A stretch of DNA of 64,000 bases. Source: Curtobacterium sp. ISL-83. Lineage in GTDB: Bacteria; Actinomycetota; Actinomycetes; Actinomycetales; Microbacteriaceae. Numbering within the stretch: the stretch's first letter is position 1; the number at the start of each line of letters is the position of its first letter. The stretch lies in contig NZ_JAGGPH010000017.1 of NCBI RefSeq assembly GCF_018613895.1, positions 17,194 through 81,193 of the forward strand, given 5' to 3'. The notes below the pieces were generated by a model. That model was given only the letters and a program-made list of their open reading frames with translations, did no database searches and was not told where the DNA came from. The translations under genes and the position numbers were made by a program. This document shows, piece by piece, positions 41,033 to 53,058 of the stretch.

Positions 41033-42277
41033 TCAGGGATACCCGAGGAACCACAGCAGCACGATCGCGACCGGCTGCAGGCACACCCCGACGACCAACC
41101 AGGCCACCGCGCGCCGCCGCGTCCCGACGAACACGTCCGATCCGAGCAGCGGCGCCGCGGGCATGAGCAGCCGTGGCAGGCTCTGCTGCGGCAGGAACAC
41201 CGCCACCAGGTACAGCGCGTACGACGCCGTGAACGCGAGCACGTCCACCCCGAGCGCCCGGACGTCGCGCCGGGTGGAGAACCACACACCCGCCGCCAGG
41301 ACCACCACCACCAGCACGATCCCGAGCGGCCCGAGCCACGTCCCCGCCATCGTGAACCACGGCGTCAACGGCACGAAGTGCTGCCGTCCGACGAACCCGA
41401 CCCACCACGACAGCTCCGTCTCCAGGTAGGCCCCGGGGTGGCCGGTCACCGCCGACGCGATGAGCGGCCAGGCCGTCCCCGCAGCGGCGACCACGAGCCC
41501 CGACACCACGATCGCCACCCGCTCCCGCCACGGGAACGGCTCACGTCGACGCACCAGCGCGACCGCCCGCACGATCAGGTGGACGGCCAGGGCCACCGCC
41601 AGGGCGAGGACGCCGGGCTTCGTGAAGGCCGCGACGAGCCCGAGCGGTGCCACCACCCAGTACCGACGCCGGACGAGCGCGAGCAGTGCCCCGAACAGCA
41701 GCAGCAGGAACAGGCTCTCGGCGTAGGCGACCTGCAGCAGGAACCCGGTCGGCCCGAACGCGAAGAGCGCCGTCGCCCACCGCGCTCGTCGCGAGCACCC
41801 GACGGCCAGCACGACGCGGTAGAGCGCGACACACGCGCCGGCGCCGGCCAGGGTCGCCACCAGGACACCCGCGATCCAGAAGGAACCGCCGACCACGGGC
41901 ATCACCAGTCGGACGACGACGGGGAACACCGGCAGGAACGCCCAGGCGTTCGGGACCACGTGACCGGACCCGTCCACGGGGACGCGGGCTGGGTAGCCGT
42001 GCTCCGCGATGATCCGGTAGAACGACGCATCCCAGGAGCCCGAGAACGTGAAGAACGACGGATCCGACCGGTGCGACGCGAAGGGCGCGCCGGTCGCGGT
42101 GGCGACCAGGTAGACCGTCAGGAGGAGCGCCGTGCTCACGACACGGGAACCCAGCCACAGGAGCAGGGGAGCGGTCCACCTGCTGTGCCGTCCCTCCAGG
42201 CCGTTCCGCAGCACGCGTCGGACGCGTGTCGGCAGGTCAGGCCAGGAGGCCCGGGTCGTCTCCGCCACGTCGGTCAC
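41033..42277 (-). CDS. PIG-V-like mannosyltransferase, integral membrane
   Basis: 414 residues with about nine membrane helices and short loops. The first external loop carries FFTFSGSWDASFYRIIAEHG, with an Asp next to Trp as in the catalytic loop of GT-C glycosyltransferases. VAYAESLFLLLLFGALLALV further on matches the PIG-V-like family that transfers mannose from polyprenyl phosphate. GTG 42277 is preferred to ATG 42304 because minus-strand GAGGAT ends 6 nt before it. No other glycan gene is adjacent, so the acceptor is unknown. Confidence 0.82.
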   Translation of the reverse strand: MTDVAETTRASWPDLPTRVRRVLRNGLEGRHSRWTAPLLLWLGSRVVSTALLLTVYLVATATGAPFASHRSDPSFFTFSGSWDASFYRIIAEHGYPARVPVDGSGHVVPNAWAFLPVFPVVVRLVMPVVGGSFWIAGVLVATLAGAGACVALYRVVLAVGCSRRARWATALFAFGPTGFLLQVAYAESLFLLLLFGALLALVRRRYWVVAPLGLVAAFTKPGVLALAVALAVHLIVRAVALVRRREPFPWRERVAIVVSGLVVAAAGTAWPLIASAVTGHPGAYLETELSWWVGFVGRQHFVPLTPWFTMAGTWLGPLGIVLVVVVLAAGVWFSTRRDVRALGVDVLAFTASYALYLVAVFLPQQSLPRLLMPAAPLLGSDVFVGTRRRAVAWLVVGVCLQPVAIVLLWFLGYP

Positions 42278-42311
42278 CGATCGATCCTCGCACGCACCGG
42301 CCACCGGCCCG

Positions 42312-42358
42312 CGTCCTCGGGACCGGCCGCCGCCGACTGGCGACGGGTCCCGAGGACG
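42312..42358 (-). terminator. 13-bp hairpin after the GH2 gene
   Basis: CGTCCTCGGGACC (42312-42324) pairs with GGTCCCGAGGACG (42346-42358), 11 nt beyond the GH2 stop on the minus strand. Confidence 0.65.
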
Positions 42359-42368
42359 GGTGCCGGCG

Positions 42369-44213
<1,845 letters not shown>

Positions 44214-44291
44214 GACTCCATGCTGGACCGATCGCTACATCGTTGTGAAGACCCGGCGTCGACGCGGCGCAGAGCAGTCCCGCGGGCTCGG

Positions 44292-44747
44292 TCAGCCGAT
44301 CGCGGCGTCGCGCGTCAGCACCATGACGTCCATGCGCCCCTGCTGCACGACCTCGCCGTGCTGGTTCCGGAGCGCGACCCGGCGTTCGACGATGCCCGTC
44401 GTGCCGGAACTGGTCAGCCGCGTACCGAGGATCTCGACCTCGCAGGTCACCGTGTCCCCGATGAAGACCGGGGCGGTGAAGCGCCACTGGTCGATCCCGA
44501 GCAGCGCCACGGCGGAGCCCTCGAACACGCCGGTCCGCGCGATGAGCCCGAGGCAGAGCGAGGTGCCGAGCAGCCCGTGCACGACACGCTGGCCGTACCG
44601 GGTGCGTGCGGCGAACTCGACGTCGGTGTGGACCTGGTTGTTGTCGTTCGTCCACGAGGCGAAGGACATCACGTCGGCCTCGGTGATGGTGCGACCCGGG
44701 GTCGTGAAGGTCTGTCCGGCTGCGAGGTCCTCGAGGTAGTGCGCCAC
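44292..44747 (-). CDS. MaoC-like (R)-specific dehydratase
   Basis: 151 residues, single hot-dog domain. The hydratase 2 motif is visible: the catalytic Asp and His in NDNNQVHTDVEFA, followed by YGQRVVHGLLGTSLCLGL. Such enzymes add or remove water across enoyl-CoA thioesters in fatty-acid breakdown or related routes. GTG 44747 has GGGAGGATGAGGGC directly upstream on this strand. No fatty-acid genes lie nearby, so the pathway is unclear. It diverges from the kinase gene at 44908. Confidence 0.88.
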   Translation of the reverse strand: MAHYLEDLAAGQTFTTPGRTITEADVMSFASWTNDNNQVHTDVEFAARTRYGQRVVHGLLGTSLCLGLIARTGVFEGSAVALLGIDQWRFTAPVFIGDTVTCEVEILGTRLTSSGTTGIVERRVALRNQHGEVVQQGRMDVMVLTRDAAIG

Positions 44748-44894
44748 GCCCTCATCCTCCCAGACCGCGGGCCACAGAGACCCGCCACGGAGGACGCGCA
44801 CGACCCCGGACACCACGGTGCGGGCGTCCCTGCGGGCTGGCCTCTGGTCGTTGCGGTCTGGGGAGGACTCGGCACGACGGCAGGCGCCACCGCG

Positions 44895-44900
44895 TAGGTT
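44895..44900 (+). promoter_or_regulatory. -10 box TAGGTT, leaderless start
   Basis: TAGGTT ends 7 nt before ATG 44908. Confidence 0.5.
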
Positions 44901-44907
44901 CCCCAGC

Positions 44908-46260
44908 ATGAGCGACGCGGACACCGGAGCGGCACCCGACCAGGCGACACCCCAGCACGCGACGACCGGACAGGCGGTGCAGGACCAGACCGCGGACGGC
45001 CAGGTGTCGGACGCCGCCCTCGGTCCGTGGATGGCCGAGCAGCGCTGGTACACGGCGAAGGGGAGCACCCCTCGGCTCCGGACCATCGCCACCCCGGACG
45101 GCACCCGACTCGTGATCGACGACGCCGTGACCGGCCCGGTGCTCTACCAGGCCCCGGTCCTCCTGGGCGCGAGTGCGACGATCACCGGCGCGAGCCCGAC
45201 GATCACCGACGCGACGACCGACACCGCGTGGGTGCAGGAGCTCGCGGCGCGGATCGACGACGCCCCGGACTCGCTGCGGCGCATCGGTCGGGTCACCGGC
45301 TCCCGCGTGCTCGGCGGCGAACAGTCGAACACCTCGATCATCTGCGACACCGAGTCCGGTGACCAGGTCATCGTGAAGGTCTTCCGCGTGCTCCACCACG
45401 GCGACAACCCCGACGTCACGACGCAGCTCGCCCTCTCGGGCGCGGGCAGCGCCCGCGTGCCCCTCGTGTACGGCGCGGTGCGCGGGACCTGGCCGGATCC
45501 CGGCCGACCCGACGGCGGCGCGACCGGCCACCTCGCCTTCGCGCAGGAGTTCCTGCCCGGGCTCGAGGACGCCTGGCGCGTGGCGCTCGGCGACGCCCGG
45601 GACGGCACGCGGTTCGAAGCCGATGCGGAACGACTGGGTGCTGCGCTCGCCGAGGTGCATCGGACGCTCGCCGAGGCCCTTCCCACGCAGCCGGCCGGCG
45701 AGGCCAGCCAGGCAGCCGCGATCGACACGATGCACCGGCGCCTGGACGCAGCGGCGGCGGAGGCCCCGGCGATCGCCGAGCACGTCGACGCCGTACGGGC
45801 CGTTTACGCCCGGGCAGCCGCGTCCGCGTGGCCAGCCCTCCAGCGCATCCACGGCGACCTGCACCTGGGGCAGGTCCTCGCCGCCCCGGAACCCCGCGGC
45901 TGGGTCTTCCTCGACTTCGAGGGCGAACCGCTCCGCCCCCTCGAGGAGCGCTCGCTCCCGGACGTCACCCTGCGCGACGTCGCCGGCATGCTCCGGTCGT
46001 TCGACTACGTGGCGGGTGCGCTGGCACACGACGCCGAACCGGTGGACGCTGCTGAGTGGGCACTCGGCGCCCGGGCGGCGTTCCTCGCGGGCTACCAGCG
46101 CGGAACGGGCACGGAGCTGCGGCGCCACCGGGAGCTCCTGGACGCCTTCGAGCTCGACAAGGCCGTCTACGAGGTCGTGTACGAGACGCGCAACCGGCCC
46201 GACTGGGTCGGTATCCCGCTCGCGGCGGTCGCGCGCCTGGTGGCGCGCGTCGCGTCCTGA
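44908..46260 (+). CDS. maltokinase-like protein
   Basis: 450 residues. The N-terminal cap opens after a disordered stretch with MAEQRWYTAKGSTPRL, typical of maltokinase (Pep2/Mak). The kinase core has the catalytic segment RIHGDLHLGQVL, then FLDFEGEPLRPLEERSLPDV and LRDVAGMLRSFDYVAG, all close to the actinobacterial maltokinase pattern. The enzyme phosphorylates maltose to maltose 1-phosphate for GlgE glucan synthesis. TreS, GlgE and GlgB are not present in this window. The start is set by the -10 box. An upstream in-frame ATG (44818) is ignored. Confidence 0.88.
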   Translation: MSDADTGAAPDQATPQHATTGQAVQDQTADGQVSDAALGPWMAEQRWYTAKGSTPRLRTIATPDGTRLVIDDAVTGPVLYQAPVLLGASATITGASPTITDATTDTAWVQELAARIDDAPDSLRRIGRVTGSRVLGGEQSNTSIICDTESGDQVIVKVFRVLHHGDNPDVTTQLALSGAGSARVPLVYGAVRGTWPDPGRPDGGATGHLAFAQEFLPGLEDAWRVALGDARDGTRFEADAERLGAALAEVHRTLAEALPTQPAGEASQAAAIDTMHRRLDAAAAEAPAIAEHVDAVRAVYARAAASAWPALQRIHGDLHLGQVLAAPEPRGWVFLDFEGEPLRPLEERSLPDVTLRDVAGMLRSFDYVAGALAHDAEPVDAAEWALGARAAFLAGYQRGTGTELRRHRELLDAFELDKAVYEVVYETRNRPDWVGIPLAAVARLVARVAS

Positions 46261-46274
46261 CCGGACCCCCATCA

Positions 46275-46314
46275 GACGGGAGGCCCGTGGCGACACCGCC
46301 ACGGGCCTCCCGTC
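46275..46314. terminator. 18-bp hairpin between convergent genes
   Basis: Perfect arms 46275-46292 and 46297-46314, loop ACAC, beginning with the recurrent GACGGGAGGC word. Between the maltokinase-like gene (+) and the DUF1844 gene (-). Confidence 0.75.
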
Positions 46315-46332
46315 CGCCTGCGGCGACAGCCG

Positions 46333-46716
46333 CTAGTTGACCGGACCGGTGTACTTCTCACCGGGACCGGCACCCGGGGCGTCCTGGATGGACGAGGCCT
46401 CGCGGAAGGCGAGCTGCAGCGACCGCAAGCCGTCACGCAGTGGCCGAGCGTGGTGGTCGCCGATCTCGGTCGCGGCGGCGGTGACGAGACCTGCCAGCGC
46501 CGTGATGAGCTTCCGTGCCTCGTCGAGGTCGGTCTGCTCCTGCGGGTCGTCGGCCAGCCCGACCTTGACGGCAGCGGCGCTCAGCAGGTGCACGGCGACC
46601 GTGTTGATGAGCTCGACGGCCGGGACCTCCGCGATGTCACGCGCTTCCTCGGCTCCGGTGCGGTCGTCGAACACGGCGTCCGTGTAGGTGGCGTCGTTGG
46701 GCGGGGTGTCGGTCAC
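46333..46716 (-). CDS. DUF1844 domain protein
   Basis: 127 residues. A short disordered start precedes a helical domain: VPAVELINTVAVHLLSAAAV, then DLDEARKLITALAGLVTAAA. This pair of helices is the DUF1844 signature, often encoded beside infC in Actinobacteria. The function is not established. GTG 46716 has GAGGAGC upstream on this strand. It diverges from the infC operon promoter at 46730. Confidence 0.85.
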   Translation of the reverse strand: MTDTPPNDATYTDAVFDDRTGAEEARDIAEVPAVELINTVAVHLLSAAAVKVGLADDPQEQTDLDEARKLITALAGLVTAAATEIGDHHARPLRDGLRSLQLAFREASSIQDAPGAGPGEKYTGPVN

Positions 46717-46729
46717 GGTGCTCCTCTGC

Positions 46730-46735
46730 TAGACT
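46730..46735 (+). promoter_or_regulatory. -10 box TAGACT of the infC operon
   Basis: TAGACT lies about 285 bp before the infC coding start, implying a long 5' leader. Placed in the divergent region with the DUF1844 gene. Confidence 0.5.
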
Positions 46736-46741
46736 CGACCA

Positions 46742-47020
46742 CGGCAGATGCTGTCTGCGTGCCCGGACTCGTTCCGGTCACCACGTCAGCGTCACGAAAG
46801 AGGAGTCTCTCCCACCCGCGGCCGAGCTGCATCAGGCTACCGGGTCACCACCGCTCCACCGACAGTGCACTCCCGGGTGCTCGTCGGTAGGCCGGACCGC
46901 AGGGTCCGACGTCGGGCGGCTGCCGAACGGGTCCCGATCCGTTGCGTCAGATCTCCTCTCTCGTGCTGTCGTCCAGGGCAAACGCCCCGGACGGCCACCA
47001 CCTGATTGAAGGAGCTCCGC
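46742..47020 (+). ncRNA. infC operon leader, structured untranslated RNA
   Basis: The 304 bp between the DUF1844 start and infC contain no gene. A transcript starting near 46742 would have about 279 nt of leader. Hairpins include CGGACC-GCAG-GGTCCG (46893-46908) and CGTCC-GGGC with GCCC-GGACG (46970-46993), the latter just upstream of the infC ribosome binding site. Leaders of infC-rpmI-rplT operons elsewhere are autoregulated by ribosomal protein L20 or IF3; the same role is inferred here. Confidence 0.5.
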
Positions 47021-47731
<711 letters not shown>

Positions 47732-47791
47732 GCCCCACGACCGAATCCGCAACGACGCGGCTCCCCATCCATCCCACGGAAAGGCACCACC

Positions 47792-47986
47792 ATGCCCAAG
47801 CAGAAGACCCACTCCGGGTCGAAGAAGCGTTTCAAGATCACCGGTTCCGGCAAGGTCATGAAGCAGCAGGCCGGTATGCGTCACAACCTCGAGGTCAAGT
47901 CCGCCAAGCGCAAGGCGCGGCTGAACACGGACCAGGTCCTCTCGAAGGCCGACGCGAAGAACGTCAAGAAGCTCCTCGGCCACTGA
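47792..47986 (+). CDS. rpmI: 50S ribosomal protein L35
   Basis: 64 residues, the full family length. The basic start [20 protein letters not shown] and the motif [15 protein letters not shown] are standard. It binds 23S rRNA in the large subunit. Gene order infC-rpmI-rplT is the widely conserved translation operon. GGAAAGG precedes ATG 47792. The 60-bp gap from infC has no strong hairpin, so the three genes should share one transcript. Confidence 0.97.
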   Translation: MPKQKTHSGSKKRFKITGSGKVMKQQAGMRHNLEVKSAKRKARLNTDQVLSKADAKNVKKLLGH

Positions 47987-48015
47987 GTCGACCCGGAACG
48001 TAAAGGAACGAACTA

Positions 48016-48399
48016 ATGGCAAGAGTCAAGAGAGCGGTCAACGCCGCCAAGAAGCGTCGGGTCATCCTCGAGCGCGCCGAGGGCTACCGCGGTCAGCGTT
48101 CGCGTCTGTACCGCAAGGCCAAGGAGCAGGTCACCCACTCCCTCGTCTACGCGTACCGCGACCGTCACGCGAAGAAGGGCGAGTTCCGTCGCCTGTGGAT
48201 CCAGCGCATCAACGCTGCGTCCCGTGCGAACGGCCTGACCTACAACCGCCTCATCCAGGGTCTCGCCCTGGCCGGCGTCGAGGTCGACCGTCGCATCCTC
48301 GCGGACCTCGCGGTGAACAACCCCGAGACGTTCGCGGCCCTCGTCGCGACCGCGAAGAACGCCCTCCCGGCCGACACCTCGGCCCCGAAGGCCGCGTAG
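48016..48399 (+). CDS. rplT: 50S ribosomal protein L20
   Basis: 127 residues. Start [18 protein letters not shown], the central [19 protein letters not shown] and [20 protein letters not shown] are canonical. It is an early assembly protein of the large subunit and in several bacteria represses its own operon through the infC leader. AAAGGAACGAACT precedes ATG 48016. A hairpin after the stop ends the operon. Confidence 0.97.
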   Translation: MARVKRAVNAAKKRRVILERAEGYRGQRSRLYRKAKEQVTHSLVYAYRDRHAKKGEFRRLWIQRINAASRANGLTYNRLIQGLALAGVEVDRRILADLAVNNPETFAALVATAKNALPADTSAPKAA

Positions 48400-48415
48400 T
48401 CCGTTCGGTTCCCCC

Positions 48416-48449
48416 GAAGCCCCTGTCCCGATCGCGGGACAGGGGCTTC
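48416..48449 (+). terminator. 15-bp hairpin after rplT
   Basis: Arms 48416-48430 and 48435-48449 (GAAGCCCCTGTCCCG and its complement), loop ATCG, 17 nt past the rplT stop. Confidence 0.8.
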
Positions 48450-48508
48450 GTCGTTCCTGGACCGTCGTCGGTCGTGCGCTGCCGTCGTTCGTGCGCTGTC
48501 GTCGTTCC

Positions 48509-48514
48509 TAGACT
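48509..48514 (+). promoter_or_regulatory. -10 box TAGACT, leaderless start
   Basis: TAGACT ends 6 nt before GTG 48521. Confidence 0.55.
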
Positions 48515-48520
48515 GAGGGG

Positions 48521-49381
48521 GTGAGCGATCTCCTCGAGAACCCCAAGGCCGGCCGCGTCCGTGCCGTTGCCGCCCTCGCGAAGAAGGACGTCCGTGCCGA
48601 CACGGGCCTGTTCCTGCTCGAGGGGCCGCAGGCGGTGCGCGAGGCGATCGAGTACCGGCCGGAGCTCCTCCGCGAGCTCTACGTCACGCCGACCGCTGCC
48701 GCGCGGTACGGGCTGGACGACGCGCCGGTGGACACGTGGTTCGTGACGGAGCAGGTGCTCGCCGTGATGGCCGACACCGTGACGCCGCAGGGCGTGGTCG
48801 CGGTCTGCCAGCAGTTCCCGACGTCGGTGAAGGACGTCTTCCCCGATGCGGGTCACGAGGACGCGCGCGCATCGGCCTCGGACGGCGGCCTGCCCGGGAT
48901 CGTCGCCATCCTCGAAGAAGTGCGCGATCCGGGCAACGCGGGGACGATCATTCGGGCCGCCGACTCCGCCGGGGCGGACGCGGTCGTCCTGACCGGGCGG
49001 TCCGTCGACCCGTACAACCCGAAGGTCGTGCGGTCCACGACGGGGTCGCTGTTCCACGTGCCCGTGTCCGTCGGCGTGACGCTCGCGGATGCCGTGTCCC
49101 GCGCGAAGGCCCTCGGGTACACCGTGCTGGCGGCGGACGTGTCGGGTGACGACCTGCCCGACGTCCGCGCCGACGGCATGCTCGACGGTCCGACCGCATG
49201 GGTGTTCGGCAACGAGGCCCGTGGGCTGACCGCCGAGGACCTCGCGCTCGCCGACCGCGCCGTGAAGGTCCCGATCTACGGTCGAGCGGAGTCCATGAAC
49301 CTCGCCACCGCTGCCTCGGTCTGCCTGTACGAGAGCGCGTTCGCGCAACGGACCGCTTCGTCCTCCACAAGCTCGAGCTGA
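48521..49381 (+). CDS. SpoU/TrmH-family RNA 2'-O-methyltransferase
   Basis: 286 residues. The N-terminal substrate-binding domain (GLFLLEGPQAVREAIEY) is followed by the SPOUT trefoil-knot domain with its three motifs: RDPGNAGTIIRAADSAGAD, WVFGNEARGL and MNLATAASVCLYE. It transfers a methyl group from S-adenosylmethionine to a ribose 2'-OH, probably in 23S rRNA, given its usual place between rplT and pheS in Actinobacteria. The exact nucleotide is unknown. The start codon is set by the -10 box. Confidence 0.92.
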   Translation: MSDLLENPKAGRVRAVAALAKKDVRADTGLFLLEGPQAVREAIEYRPELLRELYVTPTAAARYGLDDAPVDTWFVTEQVLAVMADTVTPQGVVAVCQQFPTSVKDVFPDAGHEDARASASDGGLPGIVAILEEVRDPGNAGTIIRAADSAGADAVVLTGRSVDPYNPKVVRSTTGSLFHVPVSVGVTLADAVSRAKALGYTVLAADVSGDDLPDVRADGMLDGPTAWVFGNEARGLTAEDLALADRAVKVPIYGRAESMNLATAASVCLYESAFAQRTASSSTSSS

Positions 49382-49434
49382 CGCCGCTTCTTCCCAGTCC
49401 GTCCGGTACAGGACGGCGGTATCCCACGGGCCGG

Positions 49435-49440
49435 TAGGCT
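49435..49440 (+). promoter_or_regulatory. -10 box TAGGCT, leaderless pheS
   Basis: TAGGCT ends 8 nt before GTG 49449. Confidence 0.5.
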
Positions 49441-49448
49441 TGGGCCTC

Positions 49449-50489
49449 GTGTCAGAACCTCTCGAGATCAGTGAATCGGCCGTCGCCGATGCCGTGGACC
49501 GGGCCCTCGCCGCGGTCCGCGCCACGACGACCGTCGCCGAGCTGAAGCAGGCCCGGACCGAGCACACCGGCGAGCAGTCCGCGCTGGCCCGCATGAACGC
49601 GTCGATGCGGAGCGTGCCGCCGGAGCAGAAGGCCGCTGCCGGCAAGCTGGTCGGACAGGCGCGCGGCCAGGTGAACGCCGCGATCACCGAGCACGAGTCG
49701 GTCCTCGCCGAGGCCGAAGAGCGCGCACGGCTCGACGCGGAACGGCTCGACGTCACGGCGCTGCCGTCGCCCCGGACGCCCGGTTCCCGCCACCCGCTGT
49801 CGCTCCTCAACGAGACCGTCGCCGACATCTTCGTGGGCATGGGGTGGGAAGTCGCGGAGGGGCCCGAGCTCGAGCACGAGTGGTTCAACTTCGACGCGCT
49901 GAACTTCGACCAGGACCACCCGGCGCGTGCCCTCGCGGACACCGTCTTCGTCGAACCGGTCGACCGGCACCTGGTCATGCGGACGCACACCTCCCCGGTG
50001 CAGGTGCGCTCCCTGCTGACCCGCGACCTCCCGCTCTACGTGATCGCTCCCGGCCGCGTCTACCGCGCCGACGAACTCGACGCCACCCACCTGCCGGTCT
50101 TCACCCAGGTCGAGGGCATCGCCATCGACAAGGGCCTCACGATGGCGCACCTCCGTGGCACGCTCGAGCACTTCGCGCGCCAGATGTTCGGCGACGAAGC
50201 GCAGATCCGTCTCCGTCCGAACTACTTCCCGTTCACCGAGCCCAGCGCCGAGATGGACGTCTGGCAGCCGAACGCCAAGGGCGGCGCGCGGTGGGTCGAG
50301 TGGGGCGGCTGCGGCATGGTCAACCCGAACGTCCTGCGCTCCGCGGGCATCGACCCCGACGAGTACCAGGGCTTCGCCTTCGGCATGGGCATCGAGCGGA
50401 CGCTCCAGTTCCGCAACGGCCTGAACGACATGCGTGACTTCCTCGAGGGCGACCTCCGCTTCTCGCAGCAGTTCGGAACGGTGGTCTGA
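49449..50489 (+). CDS. pheS: phenylalanyl-tRNA synthetase alpha subunit
   Basis: 346 residues, normal length. A coiled-coil N-terminal arm (about 1-90) that holds tRNA-Phe precedes the class II core with motif 1 (RHPLSLLNETVADIFVGMGW), motif 2 (VIAPGRVYRADELDATHLPV) and motif 3 (GFAFGMGIERTLQFRNG). It forms an alpha2-beta2 enzyme with the pheT product. The start is placed at GTG 49449 (VSEPLEI) rather than TTG 49440 from the -10 spacing. The stop shares one base with the pheT start. Confidence 0.96.
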   Translation: MSEPLEISESAVADAVDRALAAVRATTTVAELKQARTEHTGEQSALARMNASMRSVPPEQKAAAGKLVGQARGQVNAAITEHESVLAEAEERARLDAERLDVTALPSPRTPGSRHPLSLLNETVADIFVGMGWEVAEGPELEHEWFNFDALNFDQDHPARALADTVFVEPVDRHLVMRTHTSPVQVRSLLTRDLPLYVIAPGRVYRADELDATHLPVFTQVEGIAIDKGLTMAHLRGTLEHFARQMFGDEAQIRLRPNYFPFTEPSAEMDVWQPNAKGGARWVEWGGCGMVNPNVLRSAGIDPDEYQGFAFGMGIERTLQFRNGLNDMRDFLEGDLRFSQQFGTVV

Positions 50490-52981
50490 TGCGCGTCCCC
50501 ATCCGTTGGCTCGGCGAATCCGTCGACCTGCCCGACGACGTCTCCCTCGAGCACGTCCACGCGGCGCTCGTCTCGGTGGGCTTCGAGGAAGAAGACGTCC
50601 ACACGTACGACCTCACCGGTCCGATCGTCGTGGGCCGGGTGCTCGAGCGTGTGCCGGAGCCGCAGAAGAACGGCAAGACCATCAACTGGTGCCAGGTGGA
50701 CGTCGGCGAGCCCGAGCCCCGCGGCATCGTGTGCGGTGCGCACAACTTCGACGTCGGCGACCTCGTCGTGGTCACGTTGCCGGGAGCGGTGCTGCCCGGC
50801 CCGTTCCCGATCGCGGCCCGCAAGACCTACGGACACGTGTCCGACGGCATGATCGCGTCGGCGCGGGAACTCGGCCTCGGCGACGAGCACGACGGCATCC
50901 TGCGGTTCGCCGACCTCGGGATGGACCCGGAGGTCGGACAGGACGCCATCGCGCTCCTCGGCCTCGACGACGCCGCGGTCGAGATCAACGTCACGCCGGA
51001 CCGCGGGTACGCGATGAGCCTGCGCGGGGTCGCCCGCGAGTACGCGCACGCCACCGGCGCGAGCTTCCACGACCCGGTCGACCGCGTCGCACCGCACGCG
51101 GCCGAGGGCTTCCCGGTCACGATCGACGACCGCTCGCCCGTCCGCGGCCGCGTCGGGGCGAGCACCTTCGTCACCCGTGTCGTGCGCGGCATCGACCCGA
51201 CCCGCAAGACACCGGCTTGGATGGTGTCGCGCCTCGCCCTCGTCGGGGTCCGCTCCATCTCACTGCCGGTCGACATCACGAACTACGTCATGTTCGAGCT
51301 CGGCCAGCCGCTGCACGGGTACGACCTCGCGACGGTCCGCGGCGGCCTCGGCGTCCGTCGCGCCGCTGCCGGCGAGCGCCTGACGACGCTCGACGACGTG
51401 ACCCGGACGCTCGACCCCGAAGACCTGGTCATCACGGACGACGACGGCCCGGTCGGGCTCGCCGGCGTGATGGGCGGCGCGCGCACAGAGATCTCGGACG
51501 CCACCACCGACGTGCTGATCGAGGCCGCAGGATTCGACCCGGTCTCGATCGCCCGGACCGCACGTCGACACAAGCTCCCGAGCGAGGCGTCCCGGCGGTT
51601 CGAGCGGGGCGTCGACCCGCTCGTGGCCGAGGCGGCGGCGAACCGCGCCGTCGAGCTGCTCGTCGAGCTCGCGGGCGGCACGGCCGACTCCCTGGGCTCG
51701 ACCCTCGTGGACACCACGCCGCGCCCGGTCGTCACGATGCGCCGCACGCGGCCGTCCGAGCTCGTGGGCGTCGACTACTCCGACGCCGAGGTCATCGACA
51801 CCCTGCGGGCGATCGGTGCCACGGTCGAGTCCTCCGGCGACCAGCTCGTGGTGACGCCGCCCTCGTGGCGGCCCGACCTCGACGACGACACCACCCTCAT
51901 CGAGGAGATCGCGCGCGTCGTCGGCTACGACCGGATCCCGAGCGTCCTGCCGGTCGCTCCGCCCGGACGTGGCCTGACCGCCCACCAGCAGGCACGCAGG
52001 CGCGTGTCCGCGGCGCTCGCGGCGGACGGTCTGGTCGAGGTCGTCACGGCCCCGTTCGTCTCGCAGGCCGACCAGGCCGCCTTCCCCGGCATCGACGGGG
52101 ACGGTGGCCCGAGCGTCGTGCTCGCGAACGCGCTCGACAGCGAACAGGACCTACTCCGCCGCAGCGGGCTGCCGGCGCTGGTCGACGTCGCGCGCAGGAA
52201 CGTGTCCCGTGGCCTCGTGGACGTCGCCGTGTACGAGACGTCGCGGGTGTTCCTGCCCGTGGCGGGGGCGACGCTCGGCACGGACACCGTCCCGGCCGGA
52301 GCGATCCTGCCGGACCGCGCCACCCTGCAGGCGCTGGACGCGTCCCTGCCGGCGCAGCCCTTCCACGTGTCGGCGCTCCTGACGGGCAACCGCGTCGTCA
52401 AGCAGCCCGGCGTGCAGCCGGAGCCGTTCGGCGTCGCCGACGCCCTGGACGTCGCACGGGCGGTCGCCTGGGCCGTCGGTGTCGAGCTGACCGTCGCGCA
52501 GACGACCCACCCGTCGTTGCACCCCGGCCGCGCCGCGACGCTGCTCGTCGACGACACGGTCGTCGGGATCGCCGGCGAGCTGCTGCCGGAGCTGACGGAA
52601 GCGGCCGTGCTGCCCCGCGTGGTGGCTGTCGTCGAGCTCGACCTCGATGCCCTCGTGGCCGCCGCACCCGACCTCGTGTCCGTCGCGCCGATCGTGTCGT
52701 ACCCGGCAGCCACGCAGGACCTGTCGCTCGTCGTCGGGGTGGACGTGCCGGCGGGCGACGTGCTGGCCGCCGTGCGCGATGGCGCCGGAGAGCTCTTGGA
52801 GTATGCTCGGCTCGTGGATGACTACCGGGGCACCGGCGTGGACGAGGGACAGAAGTCCCTGACGTTCGCGCTGCGGTTCCGTGCCACGGACCGCACCCTG
52901 ACCGCTGCCGAGGCCTCTGAGGCCCGTGACGGCGCAGTCCGACGTGCCGGCGAGCGATTCGGGGCGACCCTGCGCGACTGA
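50489..52981 (+). CDS. pheT: phenylalanyl-tRNA synthetase beta subunit
   Basis: 830 residues, full length. The N-terminal part has the tRNA-binding EMAP-like fold ([20 protein letters not shown] and ICGAHNF-like [11 protein letters not shown]). Then come the B3/B4 editing domain, the B5 domain and the inactive class II core. The C-terminal anticodon-binding FDX-ACB domain covers about the last 95 residues ([20 protein letters not shown]). ATG 50489 overlaps the pheS stop (TGATG), so the two subunits are made together. Confidence 0.96.
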   Translation: MRVPIRWLGESVDLPDDVSLEHVHAALVSVGFEEEDVHTYDLTGPIVVGRVLERVPEPQKNGKTINWCQVDVGEPEPRGIVCGAHNFDVGDLVVVTLPGAVLPGPFPIAARKTYGHVSDGMIASARELGLGDEHDGILRFADLGMDPEVGQDAIALLGLDDAAVEINVTPDRGYAMSLRGVAREYAHATGASFHDPVDRVAPHAAEGFPVTIDDRSPVRGRVGASTFVTRVVRGIDPTRKTPAWMVSRLALVGVRSISLPVDITNYVMFELGQPLHGYDLATVRGGLGVRRAAAGERLTTLDDVTRTLDPEDLVITDDDGPVGLAGVMGGARTEISDATTDVLIEAAGFDPVSIARTARRHKLPSEASRRFERGVDPLVAEAAANRAVELLVELAGGTADSLGSTLVDTTPRPVVTMRRTRPSELVGVDYSDAEVIDTLRAIGATVESSGDQLVVTPPSWRPDLDDDTTLIEEIARVVGYDRIPSVLPVAPPGRGLTAHQQARRRVSAALAADGLVEVVTAPFVSQADQAAFPGIDGDGGPSVVLANALDSEQDLLRRSGLPALVDVARRNVSRGLVDVAVYETSRVFLPVAGATLGTDTVPAGAILPDRATLQALDASLPAQPFHVSALLTGNRVVKQPGVQPEPFGVADALDVARAVAWAVGVELTVAQTTHPSLHPGRAATLLVDDTVVGIAGELLPELTEAAVLPRVVAVVELDLDALVAAAPDLVSVAPIVSYPAATQDLSLVVGVDVPAGDVLAAVRDGAGELLEYARLVDDYRGTGVDEGQKSLTFALRFRATDRTLTAAEASEARDGAVRRAGERFGATLRD

Positions 52982-53058
52982 TCCCCTTCGGATCAGCATC
53001 GCCCGGGGCCGCCGCCTCCGACTCTCTCGACGATCAGTCCGACCAAAGGTGGAATCCC

